From Phoma sp. XZ068 (lineage: Eukaryota > Ascomycota > Dothideomycetes > Pleosporales > Didymellaceae): a DNA stretch of 64,000 nucleotides. The stretch's first letter is position 1, and every line of letters begins with the position of its first letter. Below the pieces are notes generated by a model. The model was not told the origin of the DNA, made no database searches, and saw only the letters and a list, made by a program, of their open reading frames with translations. The DNA is taken from contig RBKR01000005.1 of assembly GCA_004835665.1 (NCBI GenBank), forward strand, positions 1,364,001-1,428,000, written 5' to 3'. Made by a program: the position numbers and the translations under genes. Positions 58,122-64,000 of this stretch are shown here, piece by piece.

Positions 58122-58444
58122 ATCTGCTAACAGTTTGGCGATGTTGCACGATGCTTAAGGCTTTATGGGTAGACGAGTGGTTTCCTTCACGTTCGAGGTC
58201 CTACCACTTGGAGGCTTCGCGAGACTGTCGATGTAATTGATATGACACTGTTTCGATTCTCATCAAACTCTTTCATCTTTTATGATACGGCCTACCTTTA
58301 CTGATTACAGATAAGACGAGTTGTTGATGACGACTTTTCAATGGGGAAGCACGAAAGTACCTTCCAAATACGGACTAAGTCGATCTCCCCCTCTTATGCC
58401 CGGCATACGTCCGCTCTCGCACCTTCCACCACGACAACATCAAC
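58122..58444. other. short intergenic between 7TM-RGS and M20 genes
   Basis: Both neighbours are on the plus strand. No feature is seen beyond a probable promoter. Confidence 0.5.
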
Positions 58445-60193
58445 ATGGCCAAGACCTGGGGAGACGCACTCACTGAGCATGACAGGCCGAAAAGAGCCTG
58501 GGGCTTATCGATTGTGCTTCGATGCATCCTGCCTTTGCTGGGGCTCTGGTTGTTGCTTCGAAGTTACATCATCATCGCCGACAAGTCACCCCGATGGCAT
58601 CCAGGCACAGACATGGAATTGAAGGCCAAATGCCACCAAGTTGAGCCTCTCTTTCCATCACGGGGCACGAAAGAGCTGAACGACACCGAAAACTATCTGC
58701 AGTCTGACGACTTCCGCAAACTCGCGATCGAGCGTTTGTCCGGGGCTGTGCAGATTCCTACGCAGAGTTATGATGATATGGGCGATATCGGTGCAGACCC
58801 GCGATGGGACATTTTCAACTCCTTTGCCGACTACCTGGCCAAAACGTTCCCTCTCACTCATGCGACCATTCAACTCGAGAAGGTGAACACGCATGGCTTG
58901 TTGTACACATGGCCTGGCACGAACCCCTCCCTCAAAGCCACTCTACTTATGGCGCATCAGGACGTAGTTCCTGTCCCGGATTCCACAGTAAAACAGTGGA
59001 CGCACCCGCCTTTTTCTGGTCATTATGATGGGAAGTTTGTTTGGGGTCGAGGTGCGAGTGACTGCAAGAATCAGCTTTTGGCTATTCTCAATGCTGTGGA
59101 AGCACTCCTATCAGCCGACTTTACGCCCAGTCGCACACTCATTCTTTCTTTTGGCTTTGACGAAGAAATTTCAGGGCGTGAGGGTGCCCAACACTTAGCG
59201 AAGCATTTGACCGAGAAGTACGGACATAATTCTATTGCAGCAATCGTTGATGAGGGCGCTGTCAACGTCGAGAACTGGGGTGCGGACTTCGCTATCCCGG
59301 GCGTCGCCGAGAAGGGCTACATCGATGTCGATATTGTAGTGCGCATGCCTGGTGGCCATTCTTCGGTCCCCCCAGAGCATAACGGTATCGGTGTTGCTGC
59401 TGAGTTGATCACTTTGATCGAGCACGGTCTCTACGAGCCGCGCCTTGCTGACGAAAACCCATATCTTGGTCTTCTGACTTGCGGTGCTGAGCATGCACCC
59501 GAGTTTCCAAAGAAATTGCATCACCTGCTAAACAAGCGCTCTGCCGGGGGCCATACTTGCAAAAAGAGACCAGACAAGCTCGCTGAAGAGGCCGCCAAGG
59601 CCGGTCTGGGCGTCAAGTACCTCTTCACCACCTCTGTTGCTGTGGATATCATCCACGGTGGTGTCAAGAACAATGCACTGCCCGAGCGTACACAGATCAC
59701 TGTCAACCATCGTATCAATGTTGGCTCGAGTTCGAAGGATATCAAGGCTCACATCGCCAAGCTCGCTGGTGGCATTGCGCAAAAGTACAATCTGAAGCTG
59801 AATGCCTTTAACGGCACTGAGGAGCCATCCAGCATCACCCTGTCCCACCGCACCACCGTTCTGGAGCCTGCACCTGTCACGCCAACAACCCTGTACTCCA
59901 GGTCATCCAATAACACCCTTGTTACACCATTTTCAATCCTCTCAGGCACCACGCGTGCACTCTACGGCAAGGATCTTATCGTTGCACCGGGTATCATGAC
60001 AGGCAATACTGACACGCGCTACTACTGGGACTTAAGCGAGCACATCTTCAGGTATGGGCCTGGTTGGGATAAGGAGCAGGCTGGCATGGGCAACATTCAC
60101 ACGGTGGATGAGAGAGTGGGTGTACAGGCACATCTCGACACGGTTAAGTGGATGTGGGGTTGGATTAGGAACATGGACGAGGCGGAGTTGTAA
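58445..60193 (+). CDS. cps1: M20 family carboxypeptidase S-like, membrane-anchored (vacuolar)
   Basis: This is an intronless gene of 582 residues. A short cytosolic N-terminus precedes one membrane segment (about 20-45), as in yeast Cps1, which is sorted to the vacuole lumen as a type II protein. The metallopeptidase core has MAHQDVVPV with the first His ligand, GRGASDCKNQ with the bridging Asp, FDEEISGREGA with the catalytic Glu and metal Glu, IVDEGA, and a C-terminal YYWDLSEHIFRYGP with the last His. The dimerisation domain is inserted in the usual place (PGGHSSVPPEHNGIG). The enzyme removes C-terminal residues from peptides, notably after Gly-X, and helps recycle amino acids. Symbol given by family similarity only. 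Confidence 0.93.
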   Translation: MAKTWGDALTEHDRPKRAWGLSIVLRCILPLLGLWLLLRSYIIIADKSPRWHPGTDMELKAKCHQVEPLFPSRGTKELNDTENYLQSDDFRKLAIERLSGAVQIPTQSYDDMGDIGADPRWDIFNSFADYLAKTFPLTHATIQLEKVNTHGLLYTWPGTNPSLKATLLMAHQDVVPVPDSTVKQWTHPPFSGHYDGKFVWGRGASDCKNQLLAILNAVEALLSADFTPSRTLILSFGFDEEISGREGAQHLAKHLTEKYGHNSIAAIVDEGAVNVENWGADFAIPGVAEKGYIDVDIVVRMPGGHSSVPPEHNGIGVAAELITLIEHGLYEPRLADENPYLGLLTCGAEHAPEFPKKLHHLLNKRSAGGHTCKKRPDKLAEEAAKAGLGVKYLFTTSVAVDIIHGGVKNNALPERTQITVNHRINVGSSSKDIKAHIAKLAGGIAQKYNLKLNAFNGTEEPSSITLSHRTTVLEPAPVTPTTLYSRSSNNTLVTPFSILSGTTRALYGKDLIVAPGIMTGNTDTRYYWDLSEHIFRYGPGWDKEQAGMGNIHTVDERVGVQAHLDTVKWMWGWIRNMDEAEL

Positions 60194-60411
60194 GTTGTGA
60201 ACTTGTACTGGGAAACGGAGTTCAAGTGAGCCTTACAGAAGCGGTGATTGAGATTACGATTGATCGGCTACGTTTCTTGCGAAAGGCAATATTAACACAC
60301 GATGGACAAAAAGGACGCGTGAAAGCGTTTGTCACAATATAAACACAGTTCTGTGCAGTTTTTGGCGACCGTCCCCCTCCCAAATCGCAGTGATCTCCTC
60401 CATCTACCACC

Positions 60412-61626
60412 TCAAGAGCAGTACTCTGGCACCGGTACTGGAGGCGTTCCCGGAGTCCCATCGCTTTTCAATCCTCTATCGCACACGTTGTTCCGAATGT
60501 TATTCTTGCCCGTTGAGCTGTCGAAAATGTCGGCATCGTTTTGCCCAAAGACGTTATACTTGATTGTGTTGCCGTTGTTGATTATGGGAGGGATGTTTTC
60601 TACGACCACGTCTACTAGGACCACACCCCCAGTCCCCTGACCTTGGGGCAGACCAGTGGTAAACCCAAGGTCGATCTTATTGCCTGTGACAAGTGTATTT
60701 TGGGCTCCAATCAACAATATGCCGATAGCAGTCTCACCCGAACATTGCTTGTTCCATTTCGTGATTTGATTATCGACACTCTTCGCGTCTGTAACGAGGG
60801 GATCAATGACGTTGCCGAGACAGCAGCCTTTGATATTGTTCTTCTTATTGACACCACCGCTGGTCTCAGTGCATAGACCAATAAAGTAATCCGAGATATC
60901 GTTGTAGGAGAACTCCGCTGAAGAGAGGTCGTCCATGCACATTGCGATTTGTCCATCCTGGAGTGTGGCAGGTGCGGAGCCGATGACGATATTTTTCGTT
61001 GATAGAGTGCCACTTGAACCGACGGTGAGAAAGCCGTACCTGCCACCATTTTTGAGCTTGTTGTGGGAGATTTTGGTATTCTTGCCGCCATAGACGGCGA
61101 TGTTCTGCCCATCGAAGCCAGTGATTTCAAAACCGGATACACGAACGTCTTTGACAGGGTCGCCAACGGATTCAACTTTCCAGTGACCATCATCGGCCAC
61201 ATATTTTGGGGCGAGTTTGATTTGTCGTCCGTGGATACAGATACCGGCACTCTTATCTACTTTGCCTGTACCATTTTTGGACAGTCCGAAACAATAGTTA
61301 TTTGTATCGTACTTGGCAGGTGGAGATAACTTAGCACCCTTTCCGATGAGAGATATGCCATCCTTTGATATGGTTACTTGCTCCGAATGATCACCTTCAA
61401 CTTCGATGCAAGTGTAGGGTTTCGCGCTGTCGATGGCGGCCTGAATTGACTGCCCATGTTTGACGCGTATGACATTCTTGTTATTGTTGTTATTTCCCTT
61501 GTTGTTGTCTTTGCCATAATCTTTCCCGTGATCAGGTGAAGGTACAGAGACAGCAGGGGCGATGCACAGCAGCAGTGCTGCGATCAGGATGAACAGTCGA
61601 AGATATGAGAGTGATAGCCGAGCCAT
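60412..61626 (-). CDS. secreted right-handed parallel beta-helix protein
   Basis: This is an intronless gene of 404 residues, convergent with the carboxypeptidase gene (218 bp between stops). The signal peptide is a hydrophobic stretch at about 8-27. A short Asn/Lys-rich linker (about 33-51) leads to a domain with beta-helix turns: SIQAAIDSAKPYTCIEVEGD, ISLIGKGAKL, VRVSGFEITGFDGQNIAVYG, TKISHNKLKNGGRYGFLTVG, AEFSYNDISDYFIGLC, TLVTGNKIDLG, NTIKYNVFGQNDADIFDSS. This resembles NosD/pectate-lyase-like repeats, but I see no confident catalytic lyase residues. Many fungal homologues are annotated only as hypothetical. It could bind or cut a polysaccharide outside the cell. Confidence 0.87.
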   Translation of the reverse strand: MARLSLSYLRLFILIAALLLCIAPAVSVPSPDHGKDYGKDNNKGNNNNNKNVIRVKHGQSIQAAIDSAKPYTCIEVEGDHSEQVTISKDGISLIGKGAKLSPPAKYDTNNYCFGLSKNGTGKVDKSAGICIHGRQIKLAPKYVADDGHWKVESVGDPVKDVRVSGFEITGFDGQNIAVYGGKNTKISHNKLKNGGRYGFLTVGSSGTLSTKNIVIGSAPATLQDGQIAMCMDDLSSAEFSYNDISDYFIGLCTETSGGVNKKNNIKGCCLGNVIDPLVTDAKSVDNQITKWNKQCSGETAIGILLIGAQNTLVTGNKIDLGFTTGLPQGQGTGGVVLVDVVVENIPPIINNGNTIKYNVFGQNDADIFDSSTGKNNIRNNVCDRGLKSDGTPGTPPVPVPEYCS

Positions 61627-64000
61627 GTTGATATACCGGGTAATTGTAGAATAAGCGTTTGTTAAACCAAGTTCTATCGTGTATCAGACACTGAGACTTG
61701 CGGCCATGTCGTACTTATGCCGCATGAGGCCAACTTCATATCCCCAGATGACTGTCAATTCTCAACGCTGGTCTTTCAGCTCCAAGCCACGTTATCCTCC
61801 TAGGGCTGAGCGACACATTTCCACTCGCGTAATCTGCATAGGCTTGTGCACCGCTCGACGCTCACAGGGTGGAGTGAGAGGCGATCATGTACTACCGCAA
61901 AGGGGAGTAGCGTAGGGCGTCGGTTGGGTTGTTTATGTGTCCTGCCACGACCCTTAGGTTGAAATTAGTTACTTTTTGACGTACCGTCTTCGAGTGGCGT
62001 ATGGCCAGTGATCAGTCTGCAAAGCTCTCGGCTCGTTGTAACTTCAAGGCTTTCGGAACTTGATCGTACCTGTGACCCAAAGTATTTCCCACCATGTGAA
62101 CAAATTGGTCGGTAACTGATAAATTTACTTATATGATTGGAATCATCCAAAAGGTCTTGAAAACTGTGAGGAATGATTGCTGTACCCAAAGGTTAATCAC
62201 TACGCTCTGAAGGACGATCGGGATGACCTTGCAAAATGAAGCGAGAATCTTGCCTTTCGCGAAATACCAAAGCTTGCAGCGCGAAGCTTTTGCCGAGAGC
62301 TGAGGACTTTGGTTCCGACCTCCTATAGCTTGCGCAACGCTCGCTTCGTGATACATTCACCGTCCAATCCGAACAAAGAAGGCGACAGCCTCGTCTTGGA
62401 CGAAACTCAGCTGAAAGATGCCCCACTTTCAGCAAACCTGTGCCTAATTCCATTACAAAAACCTTGGAATTTCTGCGCAATGACAAGCGGGGAGATCCCA
62501 GCAATAAGTTACCATGTGCTGTTTCTGGTTGATTTATGTTGAGCCAACCTCATGAAAGGTTGGTAGCCGGCAAATGGTAGCAAAGCAGGTTATCCAGCTT
62601 TCCGCTGCCAGCACTAAAGTTTTACTGCATCGGAAAAAGATAATTAGAGTTTCATGCAGCAAGCTGAGTTTACTCCACATTTGAATGTGCTGTACAACGC
62701 TGCTGGAATCATATAGTACGCCGATGTTTCCTTGCCGTGATCTGCATCATAGTAGAACGGGACTTCACCGCGGCGTCATTTCATTGGGAGAAGATTGTGG
62801 TAGCAGGCATAAGTAGCGTTGGTGAACGCGGCGATCAGGGGCGTAGCCGAAAATACAATGACTCTGGGTGTTATTGTTCGCCAATTAGGTACCCGAAGCT
62901 GCTGACTACATGAATATTTGCCCTGTGGACGGGTTGGAAAACCTGAATGAGAGAACTTCGCTTAGCTATGTAGATAGCTTCTACAGTACACGGGACGACT
63001 TGCACTACTTACCTAGTTACCCTCGCTACCATCATTAACAGCACGTGTGACGCACAGACTTCCTTAGTGATGCCGTTACCTTCCCTGAAATACTTTTACC
63101 TCCAACTCTTGATGCTTATACATATTCTGTACCAGCGCTAATTATCAGGCAATAAGGTTTATTGGAAAACTCGCCATAAACAGTTCCAATTGGTTAGACA
63201 CTTTGATCGGGAACACCCGTTACACATTCCGCAGCTTGAAGACGCATCGACACTCATATGAGGCGTATACACCTATGCAATAAACAACTCAAGCTTGTTC
63301 AAGCCGCAGGAAGCGAACGCAGCGCATACAATGTCTTTCTCCTGTGCTTGACTATTCCTTTGACAATACTAGCACGGTATTGCAAAAAACCTTTGCGTGA
63401 ACAAAAAACCCTTGCGTGAACAATGCATGACGGACATCCAGAGCTGCAGCATCATTCACGCTGCAATACATCTCCGTCAGCCTTGCGTCAATCCTGCCGC
63501 CCTTGGTGGCGCCTGACAAGTTGCCAACAGTCTTTCTTGACACTACGTCTATGTTTGCGTACAACTTTTGGACCAAATCACCTGGAAGACTATCCAGGCA
63601 CCACATTAGTCGTTCTATATTACCTGTTACGTGAGTTTAAGAAGTCAATTTCCTCATAGCCTGAGATCTGCTAGGAGATAAAATCTGCTGTTATGTATGA
63701 AAGATGTTTAGGGATTTGCATTTGTTGGAGGAAGTCGCACGCTGCGTCGTGTATGAGAGAGGAGGCGTACTGGAGACTTTCGGGGCAATTAATATCCAGT
63801 ACATGTTTTTAGCTGTTGCTTGGCACCGTCGGAGGAATTGGCACAGTCCTACTTGATCTCATAGCTGTAGAGCGCTTATCTGTGTTCTGAAGGATGTGCC
63901 GTGCACGATTGTTCTGCTCTGTAGATGTGGAGTCTCTCTGCTCTACACATCGGAAGCAAGCAGACAATTAGAAAGGTGATATCAATATGAATCTCACCAA
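61627..64000. other. 2.4 kb terminal stretch, no gene seen
   Basis: Only short unsupported frames are present. It includes the promoter of the beta-helix gene near 61630-61900 and a 19-bp tandem duplication at 63383. A gene could begin beyond the window end. Confidence 0.5.
63383..63420. repeat. 19-bp tandem duplication
   Basis: Two directly adjacent 19-base copies (CAAAAAACCTTTGCGTGAA and CAAAAAACCCTTGCGTGAA) differ at one base. It looks like a recent slippage or template-switch duplication. Confidence 0.9.

Overview
The window is nuclear DNA of a filamentous ascomycete. The evidence is dense protein-coding genes with short spliceosomal introns (about 45-120 bp, GT...AG), a Yap1-type bZIP factor with fungal redox cysteine domains, a full PAN2 deadenylase subunit, and many secreted plant-polymer-active proteins. 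The Yap1 and PAN2 layouts suggest a dothideomycete, perhaps Pleosporales; that is an inference from memory of family features, not a search. I see no rRNA or tRNA gene, CRISPR array, bacterial operon or intact transposon.

I resolved 22 protein-coding genes. For every spliced gene the exon lengths add up to a whole number of codons, which supports the joins.

0.3-23 kb is mostly housekeeping. It holds a mitochondrial-looking DUF1992 protein, a DMT-family Golgi nucleotide-sugar transporter-like protein, a glyoxalase-like-fold protein, a seven-TM receptor-like protein of unknown class, and a type II membrane glycosyltransferase (GT31/fringe-like). These are followed by the Yap1/AP-1 oxidative stress factor, the Tudor-domain splicing factor SPF30/SMNDC1, and PAN2.

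25-45 kb is sparser and richer in secreted proteins. It holds a 953-residue laccase with two chitin-binding modules and a PAN/apple-like module ahead of the oxidase, a PL3 pectate lyase, an anion:cation symporter-type MFS transporter, an acidic protein with six degenerate copies of a short helical motif, and two proteinase K-like subtilases on the minus strand. Then come more than 5 kb without a recognisable gene.

45-62 kb holds a short-chain dehydrogenase, an aflatoxin-aldehyde-reductase-like aldo/keto reductase, and a SIRT5-like sirtuin divergent from an ICP55-like mitochondrial aminopeptidase P. An old yellow enzyme follows, then a seven-TM protein fused to an RGS domain, a membrane-anchored M20 carboxypeptidase, and a secreted right-handed beta-helix protein. 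The last 2.4 kb shows no gene.

The genes fall into themes rather than one pathway: mRNA metabolism (SPF30, PAN2); redox and aldehyde detoxification (Yap1, OYE, AKR, SDR, glyoxalase-like); host or substrate polymer attack (laccase, pectate lyase, subtilases, beta-helix protein); and signalling (two unrelated seven-TM proteins, one carrying its own RGS domain). The most unusual items are the CBM18-CBM18-PAN-laccase fusion, the repeat protein at 33.3-34.8 kb, and the 7TM-RGS protein with an apparently interrupted RGS domain.
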